A stretch of 14,796 nt of DNA. It comes from DASYDU01 sp031403315. Its GTDB lineage: Bacteria; Planctomycetota; Planctomycetia; Pirellulales; Lacipirellulaceae. Below the pieces are notes generated by a model. It searched no databases. It worked only from the letters and a program-made list of their open reading frames with translations, and was not told where the DNA came from. Both the position numbers and the translations under genes were made by a program. Shown piece by piece: positions 1-6,645 of this stretch (position 1 is the first letter of the stretch; each line of letters opens with the position of its first letter). The stretch covers positions 1 to 14,796 of the forward strand of contig JANNTD010000058.1 in NCBI GenBank assembly GCA_031403315.1. Reading direction: 5' to 3'.

Positions 1-135
1 GGGTCATGGCATCGGCGTCCACCGGCTCGACGCCGATCACGCGCACCGAGGGGCGCAGGCGCTTGATGTAGGCCGCGACGCCGGCGATCAGGCCGCCGCC
101 GCCCACCGCGACGAATACGTCGAGACGTTTGAGTC
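1..135 (-). pseudogene. ilvA: Threonine dehydratase (IlvA-type) internal fragment, 5' part missing
   Basis: The minus strand reads LDVFVAVGGGGLIAGVAAYI, then KRLRPSV, RVIGVEPVDADAMT and off the left edge. The tetraglycine loop followed by LIAGVAAYIK and VIGVEP is the phosphate-binding stretch of fold-type II PLP enzymes, closest to threonine dehydratase, which deaminates threonine to 2-oxobutyrate for isoleucine synthesis. In IlvA this stretch lies well inside the protein, after the PLP-lysine. Here the similarity fades upstream at about position 125-135. The frame then continues through unlike residues to a stop at 239-241 with no convincing start and no PLP-lysine region. I therefore read it as a 5'-truncated gene, cut by a rearrangement or insertion. 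The 3' part lies outside the window, so its integrity cannot be judged. A related serine/threonine dehydratase is possible. Confidence 0.7.
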
Positions 136-880
136 CTGCCAAGGCGGTCAAGGGCACGCCTACTCTGAGCCTACCGTGCGGTTCCACGGAGGGCAGCCGG
201 AGGGCTTCAGAGCGCTGGCGGCGGCTATGGCTGCTGGGTTAAATGTTGCTGGCTTACGTCGCGTCTGGCCGATATTGGAAAGCGAACCGACCGGCCCCTG
301 GTGGGAACTCGTATTCGTTCCACACCAGGGACCGTCGAACTCAACTACAACTACTTGCCTTGCCGGTTGAGGCCGGCGCACTCATTACAGAGCGGCTTTC
401 CACCGGTTCCAGTTCGGACGTTTTCACGTTCGATGTTGTTGCCGGTATTGCAGTTCGTGTTGTCGTGATGGATCGGCTGTTTAACCGAGTGCCACGGTGA
501 CGTTTTCATGGTAATAACCCTTGTAATAGTAACAGTTTATGCGCAGAACGAACCCAACAGGGGTCGTAAGAATCTGCTTGACGGCAGGTGCCGCTGAGAG
601 TAAAGTCAGGGGCGCGTAGTGTGTGCAGAATTGCACTGAATTGGCCCCATCCATGGGGCGCTTACTATATCACTGGATTCCGGATTCGCCACATCTTACA
701 GCTCCTCTCTGTTGCACCGGGCTCGCCACGTCGTCGAAAACTACGGCAAGACGGTTAAGCGGATTGGTAAAACGAACTGACCCCATCGTGCACATGCATG
801 GTGGGGTCTTTTCGTTCGCATCGCGGGTCCTTGAACTATTGAAATTCCGTTAAAATTGGGGCTTTCTGAGATATCGCCTA
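136..880. other. Gene-poor stretch between the ilvA fragment and the first intact gene
   Basis: No protein recognised on either strand. Short open frames exist (for example 176-370 and 243-500, plus) but they lack ribosome binding sites and resemble nothing I know. From about 500 on, base composition is visibly richer in A and T than in the flanking genes. A plus-strand frame without a start codon (640-780) ends in the TGA that abuts the terminator hairpin at 779, so a decayed gene end is possible. A perfect 7-bp inverted repeat separated by 2 bases (GCCCCAT/ATGGGGC, 644-659) is also present. Confidence 0.5.
779..812. terminator. Strong hairpin with T-run, probably a bidirectional terminator
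   Basis: GACCCCATC (779-787) pairs with GGTGGGGTC (800-808) over 9 bp including one G-U pair, with a 12-base loop. On the plus strand TTTT follows at once, a standard intrinsic terminator. On the minus strand the hairpin is followed within a few bases by CGTTTTACC, and it lies about 70 bases past the stop of the minus-strand gene ending at 881, so it may also end that transcript. What a plus-strand transcript here would carry is unknown. Confidence 0.7.
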
Positions 881-1315
881 CTATTGCAGAAGGTCACTGA
901 GCGTCGTGGCGTATTTGGTCGTGTAAACCTTCGAGGGACGTTCTCCAGCGTTAATTCGTTGCCTTTGCGATCTAATCAATCTGTTGGGGTCGATATGGAA
1001 TCGCTCGGCCTTGGTTCTGATGTGGCGAAGCATTGGCCCAACTTGCCCCGGTTCAAGCCTTACCTGCTGAGCCAAAACGCTTGTCGTAAGTGGCTCTGTG
1101 GCAGTCACGATGCTCCGCAGCAGCTCTTTTTGGTGCGGTTCCAGAACCTTAAAAAACCCCTCGAAGTCTCCGCCACCCGGTGTCCGTGACACAGTAGCGG
1201 TCGCGCCGTTTGACTCACTAACCACGCTTTTCCCCGAGGATAATGCACGAAATTGCATTGCCTCCTCAACCGTGTCAAATTCGTAAACGCCGTTCGGTAG
1301 GAATCGAATTGGCAT
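881..1315 (-). CDS. Hypothetical protein with a possible C-terminal winged-helix domain
   Basis: I do not recognise this 144-residue protein. The N-terminal part (residues 1-30, starting MPIRFLPNGVYEFDTVEEAM) looks like a small compact domain. A Gly/Ser/Thr-rich linker follows at about 30-50, then a region (about 58-135) with predicted helices and a helix-turn-helix feel: LTTSVLAQQVRLEPGQVGPM followed by LRHIRTKAERF, then a basic segment with RSQRQR. A DNA-binding role is inference only. The ATG at 1315 is chosen because AAAGGG stands 8 bases ahead of it; a GTG two codons further upstream would leave no room for that site. A good promoter (1340-1368) lies just upstream and a hairpin terminator about 70 bases past the stop, so the gene is probably transcribed alone. 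It sits next to a broken ilvA and AT-richer DNA, consistent with an accessory locus. Confidence 0.7.
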   Translation of the reverse strand: MPIRFLPNGVYEFDTVEEAMQFRALSSGKSVVSESNGATATVSRTPGGGDFEGFFKVLEPHQKELLRSIVTATEPLTTSVLAQQVRLEPGQVGPMLRHIRTKAERFHIDPNRLIRSQRQRINAGERPSKVYTTKYATTLSDLLQ

Positions 1316-1339
1316 GACTTGCACCCTTTCTGCCGCCGT

Positions 1340-1368
1340 ATCCTATGACAGAACATCGCACGTGTCAA
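1340..1368 (-). promoter_or_regulatory. Sigma-70-type promoter for the small gene at 881-1315
   Basis: Read on the minus strand, TTGACA (1363-1368) is a perfect -35 box. It is followed by exactly 17 bases and TAGGAT (1340-1345) as the -10 box. Transcription would start near 1333, giving a leader of under 20 bases that contains the AAAGGG ribosome binding site. Confidence 0.65.
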
Positions 1369-1647
1369 CCTGCTGCGTCGCCTGTGCGGTCTAAGGGTAC
1401 TTCATAGGCCATTTCGCCGCAAAATATGCCGTTCCTTAGCGGTTCATGTGTTCGCCCCATCCACGTATTCTTAGGGTGCTTCGGGGGAAATTTTGGACTG
1501 AGATATAGAGAAATCAGAAAGTCAGTCCGGCTTCGTAGCGAGATATGAGTCGCGCGGGCACTCTGGCCTCCGCGCTGCCAACACTTAATCACAGACCACC
1601 TTTCGCTAGCACAACATGCTGTGGAAGTTGCCGCGAAAGGCTGCCTC

Positions 1648-2400
1648 TCAGCCGAACGTCCCACGCACCAATTGGAAGCCGATGAAGAAAATTCCCGCGT
1701 CGATCAGCAGATGGCTGAGCCACGGGCCGACGAGGGAACCGCTGCGGTCATAGAGCCAGGCCCAAAACGCCCCGCCGAAGGCCACCGCGGCCGAGAAGAA
1801 CAGCGTCGGCCAAGTCCACCAACCGAAGTACAGCGAGAGCACCAGGACGTGATGGGTCATGAAGCCGAGCGACGAGACGACGATCGCCGGCCAGAGCGGC
1901 ACGAGTCGCCGAAGTTGTCCGAACACGAACCACCGCCAGTAGTATTCCTCCAAGAACGAATGGGCGAGCGAATAAAACACGCCGAGAGCCACGAACTTCG
2001 GGACCGAATCGAGGCCGAAGCCGGCCACCTTAGCACGAATTTGCTCGGTCGCTACGACGAACAGCGGACTGCTTTCCAAGACGAAGCGAAAGACCAACCA
2101 ACCGGCGGCCGCCACGGCGAGGCCGAACAACAGCCCCATCGCGACACCCTGCGCGGAGGGTCGTCGCCACTCGATCCGCTTACGCAGGACAAACATGACC
2201 CAAACGACCGGGAAGGCGAACTGCAGGACTTTGAGCGTCCCCATGACCGCCTGTTGAATACCCTGGCTGGCGTCGGCGGCCCGGAAGAAATACGCCCAGG
2301 TGACAATCGTCGGAAACACGAGCGCAACGATGACGCCCAGCCACGCGGCAAGTTTGTTGTTGGCTCGTTCTTGCTCGAATGTCGTCGATTCCGTCGTCAC
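1648..2400 (-). CDS. CPBP-family intramembrane metalloprotease (CAAX protease/Abi type)
   Basis: A polytopic membrane protein of about 250 residues with several hydrophobic segments. It carries the three motifs of the CPBP (Rce1-like, CAAX protease and bacteriocin-processing) family. Counting from the GTG start, these are EEYYWR at about 151-156, the histidine pair in FMTHHVLV at about 183-184, and SHLLID with His 230 and Asp 234. These residues form the intramembrane active site in the family. Substrates of bacterial members are mostly unknown. The frame stays open to 2490, with an ATG at 2460, but the residues between (containing NCKRRSGPGYWRL) look non-coding. I prefer the GTG at 2400, which gives TTESTTFEQERANNK before the first membrane segment. 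Neither start has a clear ribosome binding site. It is divergent from the oleA-like gene. No frameshift was seen. Confidence 0.85.
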   Translation of the reverse strand: MTTESTTFEQERANNKLAAWLGVIVALVFPTIVTWAYFFRAADASQGIQQAVMGTLKVLQFAFPVVWVMFVLRKRIEWRRPSAQGVAMGLLFGLAVAAAGWLVFRFVLESSPLFVVATEQIRAKVAGFGLDSVPKFVALGVFYSLAHSFLEEYYWRWFVFGQLRRLVPLWPAIVVSSLGFMTHHVLVLSLYFGWWTWPTLFFSAAVAFGGAFWAWLYDRSGSLVGPWLSHLLIDAGIFFIGFQLVRGTFG

Positions 2401-2536
2401 AAGTCGCCAATAGCCCGGGCCGGAGCGCCGCTTGCAGTTTAGCTCGAATCCCACCAACATATCGCAGCGGTTCGACGCTGGCAGCGGCAATCGGCGGTTT
2501 ACGGTGCGGGCGGGGTGGGATATGTTCAGGTATTCG

Positions 2537-2565
2537 TTGCGGGTTCGTTGGTCTTGGACTATGAG
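2537..2565 (+). promoter_or_regulatory. Candidate promoter of the OleA-like gene
   Basis: TTGCGG (2537-2542), 17 bases, then TATGAG (2560-2565): a partial sigma-70 match with ideal spacing, about 70 bases ahead of the start codon at 2633. Both boxes deviate from consensus, so this is only a candidate. Confidence 0.3.
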
Positions 2566-2594
2566 TGACTCGCCCGCGTGCTGAAGCCCGCTGG

Positions 2595-2627
2595 CCTTCC
2601 CCCTTCCCGACTCCGCCTTCCCCCTTC
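2595..2627. repeat. Two direct copies of a 12-base pyrimidine repeat
   Basis: CCTTCCCCCTTC occurs at 2595-2606 and again, identical, at 2616-2627, 21 bases apart, ending 5 bases before the OleA-like start codon. The plus strand here is almost all C and T, so the gene has no Shine-Dalgarno site. On the other strand it is a GGGGAAGG-type repeat of the simple kind often scattered in planctomycete spacers. Confidence 0.7.
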
Positions 2628-2632
2628 ATTCC

Positions 2633-3721
2633 ATGCACTTCCGCCGCGTTTGTCTTGAAGCGTTTGGATACATGCTGCCGGAGGAGGTGGTTACGACGGC
2701 GGAAATTGAACGCCGCCTCGCCCCGCTCTATGAACGGCTCAGGCTACCCGAGGGCAGGCTTGAACTCATGACCGGCATCCGCGAGCGGCGGTTCTTCCCG
2801 CCCGGCACGCGGCCCAGCAGCGTGAGCATCGAATCAGCCCAGCGGGCGATCACCGCCAGCGGCATCGACCCGCGGTATTTCGGAGCGCTCGTCCACGGCT
2901 CGGTCTGCCGCGACTACCTCGAACCGGCGACCGCCTGCCGCGTCCATCATGGCCTCGGCCTGCCCGGCGAGGCAATGATCTACGACGTCTCGAACGCCTG
3001 CCTGGGGATGCTGACGGGCATGATCCAGGTGGCCAACATGATCGAGCTTGGGCAGATCCGAGCAGGCGTCGTCGTGGGCACTGAAAGCGGCCGCGACTTG
3101 GTCGAGAACACGATCGCCCGGCTCAACTCCGACGAGTCGCTCACCCGCGAGTCGATCAAGGACTCGATCGCGTCGCTCACGATTGGTTCGGCCAGCGTGG
3201 CGATCGTGCTGTGCGATGAGGAGTTGAGCCAGACTGGCAACCGACTGACGGGGGCGGTCGTCTACTGCGACACCAGCCACCATGAACTTTGCCGCAGCCG
3301 CGGCCTCGAAACGATGATGGACACCGACAGCGAGATGCTGATGCGGCAAGGGATCGCGACGGGCGTCGAGACGTTCCGCCGCTTTCTGGGCGTCGCGGGC
3401 TGGGAACCGGAGGACATTCAGCGCACGTTCTGCCACCAGGTCGGCGCGGCCCACCGCAAGCTGATGCTCGAGTCGCTCGGTCTCAATTTGGCAAACGACC
3501 TTGCGACGCTGGAAACGCTGGGCAACACGGGGGCAGCGGCGCTTCCCGTGACGATGGCCCTTGGCATCGAACAGGGCGTACTGCGAAGCGGCGACCACGT
3601 GGCGATGCTCGGCATCGGCTCGGGAATCAACTGCCAGATGCTGGCGGTCGAGTGGCAGAAGTCGATTGCCGATCGCGACGTGCAGACGGCCGACGCGCCA
3701 CAGCAATCGCTGGTCGGCTAG
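2633..3721 (+). CDS. oleA: OleA-like 3-oxoacyl synthase III (thiolase superfamily)
   Basis: A 362-residue condensing enzyme, longer than typical FabH (about 320). The thiolase-fold triad is visible: Cys123 in DVSNACLGML, His268 in TFCHQV and Asn298 in LETLGNTGAA. The sequence resembles OleA more than FabH. SVCRDYLEPAT (86-100 region) carries Glu97, the position of the glutamate that activates the second acyl chain in Xanthomonas OleA. LTIGSASVAIV, ELCRSRGLETMMDTD and MLGIGSGINCQM also match OleA blocks as I remember them. OleA joins two fatty acyl-CoAs head to head to a beta-keto acid, the first step to long-chain olefins or ketones. Its partners OleB, OleC and OleD are not in this window, so a different condensation, perhaps with the nearby ACP, is possible. 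The ATG is supported by alignment of MHFRRVCLEAFGY with the OleA N terminus. It converges on the kinase gene with shared stop bases. Confidence 0.85.
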   Translation: MHFRRVCLEAFGYMLPEEVVTTAEIERRLAPLYERLRLPEGRLELMTGIRERRFFPPGTRPSSVSIESAQRAITASGIDPRYFGALVHGSVCRDYLEPATACRVHHGLGLPGEAMIYDVSNACLGMLTGMIQVANMIELGQIRAGVVVGTESGRDLVENTIARLNSDESLTRESIKDSIASLTIGSASVAIVLCDEELSQTGNRLTGAVVYCDTSHHELCRSRGLETMMDTDSEMLMRQGIATGVETFRRFLGVAGWEPEDIQRTFCHQVGAAHRKLMLESLGLNLANDLATLETLGNTGAAALPVTMALGIEQGVLRSGDHVAMLGIGSGINCQMLAVEWQKSIADRDVQTADAPQQSLVG

Positions 3722-5298
3722 GGGACGCCGCCGACCACGAGCAACACGACGATCAGAATCACGATGGCGACTCCGCCCAACAGCGCCAACAGCCCCCACG
3801 GCGGGCCCTGGCTCGGTGGCACGTAATTAGGTGGTTTGAGCGGATTGAACTGTGCCCGCTGGGCCACTTTGCGTCTGATCGCTTCGACTTCCGGGTCGTT
3901 CAATTCTTCCTCCACGAGCGACCTCTTCGACGAGCCGCCGGCCGCGAGGCTTTTCTTGGTCACCAACACGTCACTCGACGTGACGAGGTCATCTTCGACC
4001 GGTGGACGGTCCGCTTCGGCCTGCGCCTTGGCGTCGTCCTCGAGCGGCGCGAGGCCAATCTCTTCCTCGGTCGCCGGCGAGCTGCCGACTTCGTTGAGCC
4101 GCTTGGTGTCGCGATCGGCCGAGGAAAGTGGCCGCCCACTGCCAGACGAACCCAGCCCGGGCAGCGGCGCACCGGATCCGACGCCGAAGCGATTGAAGAT
4201 GCCGCTGCCGACGCCGCTACTACTTCCCTCCGAGCCTGCGATGTGACCGCCGCCGAGTTTGCGTCCCCGTTCGGCGAGCCACTCGGTGAGCCGCTCGGCC
4301 ACTTCGCCAGCTGACTGCATCCGGTCGTCCGGTTTCTTGGCCATCATCGTTTCACAGATGTCGACCAGCGACGGCGGGGCGTCGGGACGCGCTTTGAAGA
4401 TGCTCGCCGGCTTCGAAGTTTGGTGCTTCAGAAGCCGCTCGGAGATGGAGCCCTCGGGAAATGGTGGGTGACCCGTGAGCATGAAATACAGCGTGCAGCC
4501 CAGGCTGTAGATATCCGAGCGGGCGTCGGCCTCATGGCTATTGAGAGCCTGTTCCGGCGCGAGGTAGTCGGCCGTGCCGAGCACATTCTCCTCGTTTGCC
4601 ATCGTGAGCGAGGCTTCGTCCTCGGTGAGCTTGGCGAGGCCGAGATCGAGGAGCTTCACCGTTTGATGCTTGTCCAACAAGCAGTTGGCCGGTTTGATGT
4701 CGCGGTGCACGAGGCCCATCTCGTGGGCGTGTTGCAGGCCGTTGGCGACTTGGGCGACGTAGTCGACGGCCGCTTCGTAGGTCAGCGGGCCGTTCTGGCT
4801 GACAAGCTGATGGAGATCTTGCCCTTCGACGTACTCCATCACGATGTAGTGGGTATTGCCTTCGTTGTCGATGTCGTAGGCGCGGACAATGTTGGGGTCG
4901 TCGAGCCGGGCCACCGCGCGGGCCTCGAGCCGGAACCGCTCCAGGTACGAGGCGTCGTTCACCCGATTGAGCGGCAGCACTTTGATCGCCACGCGCCGCT
5001 TCATGAGCTCGTGCTCGGCGAGGTAGACGCTGCTCATGCCACCCTTGCCGATCTGGCCGAGCAGCTTGTACTTGCCGAGGCGGAAACCCTTGTGCTTGCC
5101 GGCGAGCAGTTTGTCGGCCTGCCAACGCGTGATGATGCCGCCCTGGATCAGAAGTTCGGCAACGCGATCCTGCTCTTCGAGCGCAGCTTCGCCGTGCTCG
5201 GCGGTGGCCTTCTCGAGGAAGTTCGTCAGCCGAACTTCCTCCACCAGACCGCTGCGACGCAACAGCTCGATTAGCTTGTTGGCAGTCACCTTCGTCAT
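3718..5298 (-). CDS. Membrane-anchored Ser/Thr protein kinase (Hanks type, planctomycete architecture)
   Basis: 526 residues. Residues 1-75 form the helical N-terminal region common in planctomycete kinases, ending ITRWQADKLLAGKHKGFRLG. The kinase domain (about 77-345) has the glycine loop GKGGMSSVY (85-92), Lys106 in VAIKVL, Glu125, the catalytic HRDIKPAN (His198, Asp200, Asn205), a DLG in place of DFG (Asp218), and GTADYLAPEQ. All residues needed for phosphotransfer are present. A low-complexity Gly/Ser and then acidic linker (about 350-470) leads to a single hydrophobic segment (about 503-524) at the very C terminus, so the protein is tail-anchored with its kinase in the cytoplasm. No extracellular sensor domain follows, so the input signal must come through the cytoplasmic parts. 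It lies 398 bases past fabI on the same strand. The start has no Shine-Dalgarno site. Targets are unknown. Confidence 0.92.
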   Translation of the reverse strand: MTKVTANKLIELLRRSGLVEEVRLTNFLEKATAEHGEAALEEQDRVAELLIQGGIITRWQADKLLAGKHKGFRLGKYKLLGQIGKGGMSSVYLAEHELMKRRVAIKVLPLNRVNDASYLERFRLEARAVARLDDPNIVRAYDIDNEGNTHYIVMEYVEGQDLHQLVSQNGPLTYEAAVDYVAQVANGLQHAHEMGLVHRDIKPANCLLDKHQTVKLLDLGLAKLTEDEASLTMANEENVLGTADYLAPEQALNSHEADARSDIYSLGCTLYFMLTGHPPFPEGSISERLLKHQTSKPASIFKARPDAPPSLVDICETMMAKKPDDRMQSAGEVAERLTEWLAERGRKLGGGHIAGSEGSSSGVGSGIFNRFGVGSGAPLPGLGSSGSGRPLSSADRDTKRLNEVGSSPATEEEIGLAPLEDDAKAQAEADRPPVEDDLVTSSDVLVTKKSLAAGGSSKRSLVEEELNDPEVEAIRRKVAQRAQFNPLKPPNYVPPSQGPPWGLLALLGGVAIVILIVVLLVVGGVP

Positions 5299-5333
5299 GT
5301 GGGTTCGTAACTAGACTCGAACCAGCGAACCAC

Positions 5334-5347
5334 CGGTCACGTGACCG
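5334..5347. promoter_or_regulatory. Perfect 14-base palindrome ahead of the kinase gene
   Basis: CGGTCACGTGACCG is perfectly self-complementary, centred 42 bases upstream of the kinase start codon. It could be a dimeric regulator's operator. One palindrome this long is about what chance gives in a window this size, so only its position argues for function. Confidence 0.25.
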
Positions 5348-5638
5348 CGGTCGTCGAGTCCTGCCTCTGGAGTTAACGCCTACTTGGCCGAAGCGCGACA
5401 AGATGAGATGTCGCCCACTTCACTGTTCTGTTCTCGTTCTCGGTCATCCTTGCCGACAATCACCCGCAACTCGGGACCAGCGCGCCCTCGATAAGTCGTT
5501 CCGCTGTAGGCGACGCTGGTAGCATGATACGGTGCTCGGCACCTATCTTCTACCATACCACGGGACGGCCAAGGGGACTAGCAGATTTTCGACTTTTGCG
5601 ACCGACCGAGCAGGCGGAAACTGGGTTTTCCTGGCGGT

Positions 5639-5662
5639 TCGGTCGGGTGTCGATCCGACCGA
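5639..5662 (-). terminator. Hairpin downstream of fabI, possible weak terminator
   Basis: TCGGTCGG and CCGACCGA form an 8-bp perfect stem with an 8-base loop, about 35 bases past the fabI stop on the minus strand. No T-run follows, so it is not a canonical intrinsic terminator; it may end, pause or stabilise the fabF-fabI transcript. A further CGACCGACCGA at 5600-5610 could compete for pairing. Confidence 0.35.
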
Positions 5663-5696
5663 CAATGCCACAGCGTAACCGGACTATTCGGGCCAA

Positions 5697-6506
5697 TCAG
5701 TCCCGGCGGAATGTGCCGCGAATCAAATCGGCGTCGAAGTAGTTTGTACTCATTCCGGCGTCGATGACGATCCGCTGGGCGTTGATGCCGCTAGAGCGCG
5801 GGCTCAACAAGAAGGCCGCCGCATCGGCCACCTCCTCCGTGCGAATTGCCTGTTTCCGCAGCGTCGCCTGTTCGGCATACAGGTAGGAATCCACGTAGCC
5901 CGGAATGCCCGCCGAGGCGGAAGTCTTCAACAGGCCTGGGGCCACCGCGTTGAACCGCACCTGCGAGAAGCGGCTGAACGACTTGGCCAGGAACGCAAGC
6001 GACGAATCGAGCGCCGCCTTGATCGGGGCCATGTAGCCGTAGTTCTCGCTGGCCATCGTCGTCGTCGAGATCGAGATCGTCACGACGGACGCATCCGGGG
6101 CGAGCAAATCCTTCACCGCGTTGGACACTGCCACTAGCGAGTAGCATGAGATATCGAAGGCCCGCAGAAAAGCCCTCTTGGTGGTCTCGTGGAACGGTTT
6201 AACGCCATCTTCATAATCGGCGAAGGCGATCGAGTGGACGAGGCCGTGGAAGACGTCGTACCGTTCGGCCAACTCGCGGGCGAGGCGTTCGATTTGGTCC
6301 TCGAATTCGACATCGCAGACGAAGACGGTCGCGCCCTCGACGAGCGGTTGCACCTGGGCCCGTCGCTCCTCGCTGCGAACGACGTACACCACCTCGGCGC
6401 CAGCCTCGACCAGCACGCGGCTGACGTGCCAGGCGACGCTCTTGCGATTGGCCACGCCGAAAAGCAGGATCCGTTTGCCCTCGAGTTGTAGAAAATCAGC
6501 GGGCAT
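5697..6506 (-). CDS. fabI: Enoyl-ACP reductase, FabI-like (short-chain dehydrogenase family)
   Basis: 269 residues, the usual FabI length. The Rossmann start GVANRKSVAWHVSR (17-30) matches the FabI cofactor motif. HSIAFADYEDG (91-101), AFDISCYSLVAV (117-127) and NYGYMAPIKAAL (155-166) are FabI signatures, with Tyr156 and Lys163 as the catalytic pair, the same numbering as in E. coli. FabI reduces the trans-2 double bond of enoyl-ACP with NAD(P)H, the last step of each elongation cycle. Two departures stand out. The conserved SYLGAERAIPNY stretch is replaced by SISTTTMASENY, putting Ile where E. coli has Tyr146, and the glycine after the first motif is His. The substrate pocket is probably altered. 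It is the last gene of the minus-strand set, separated from fabZ by a long inverted repeat. The start has no clear ribosome binding site. Confidence 0.85.
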   Translation of the reverse strand: MPADFLQLEGKRILLFGVANRKSVAWHVSRVLVEAGAEVVYVVRSEERRAQVQPLVEGATVFVCDVEFEDQIERLARELAERYDVFHGLVHSIAFADYEDGVKPFHETTKRAFLRAFDISCYSLVAVSNAVKDLLAPDASVVTISISTTTMASENYGYMAPIKAALDSSLAFLAKSFSRFSQVRFNAVAPGLLKTSASAGIPGYVDSYLYAEQATLRKQAIRTEEVADAAAFLLSPRSSGINAQRIVIDAGMSTNYFDADLIRGTFRRD

Positions 6507-6527
6507 GAATCACCATTTCGAGAATTA

Positions 6528-6645
6528 GAAACGCAGAGGGCGCGGAGATCACAGAGAAAACCAGAGAAACCGACAACATTGCATTGCGACTCGCCTCAGA
6601 TCACATTCTCGACCATCTCCGCGATCTCTGCGCCCTCTGCGTTTC
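6528..6645. repeat. Long inverted repeat between fabZ and fabI
   Basis: The arms 6528-6550 and 6623-6645 are 23 bases each and complementary at 22 positions, the exception being a G-T pair. The outer core is AAACGCAGAGGGCGC. The 72-base interior also pairs partly through GAGA-type repeats. The right arm reaches into the fabZ stop codon (6644-6646). Repeats of this CGCAGAG type are, as I recall, scattered through many planctomycete genomes. In mRNA it would form a long stem between the two reading frames. Confidence 0.85.

Larger units (their letters stand above)
5299..5696. other. 398-base spacer between fabI and the kinase gene
   Basis: No gene recognised. It holds a GC-rich hairpin just past fabI (5639-5662) and a perfect palindrome near the kinase start (5334-5347). 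I could not find a convincing kinase promoter, though the length suggests the kinase has its own. Confidence 0.5.

Noticed and set aside
150..240. CCGTGCGGTTCCACGG region reminiscent of group II intron domain V/VI ends
   Set aside because: I could not assemble a proper domain V (no complementary half with GAAA loop) and no reverse transcriptase is present; only a structure search could revive it.
1621..2442. Long plus-strand open frame (273 codons)
   Set aside because: It is antisense to the CPBP protease, whose motifs are clear. The translation is a charged, low-information E/R/H/P-rich mirror of GC-rich coding sequence.
2834..3799. Long minus-strand open frame (321 codons) over the OleA-like gene
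   Set aside because: Arg/Ala/Asp/His-rich translation typical of an antisense shadow, while the plus strand encodes an intact thiolase.
4420..5274. Long plus-strand open frame over the kinase
   Set aside because: Antisense to the kinase catalytic domain, which is complete with all motifs; no ribosome binding site or known family.
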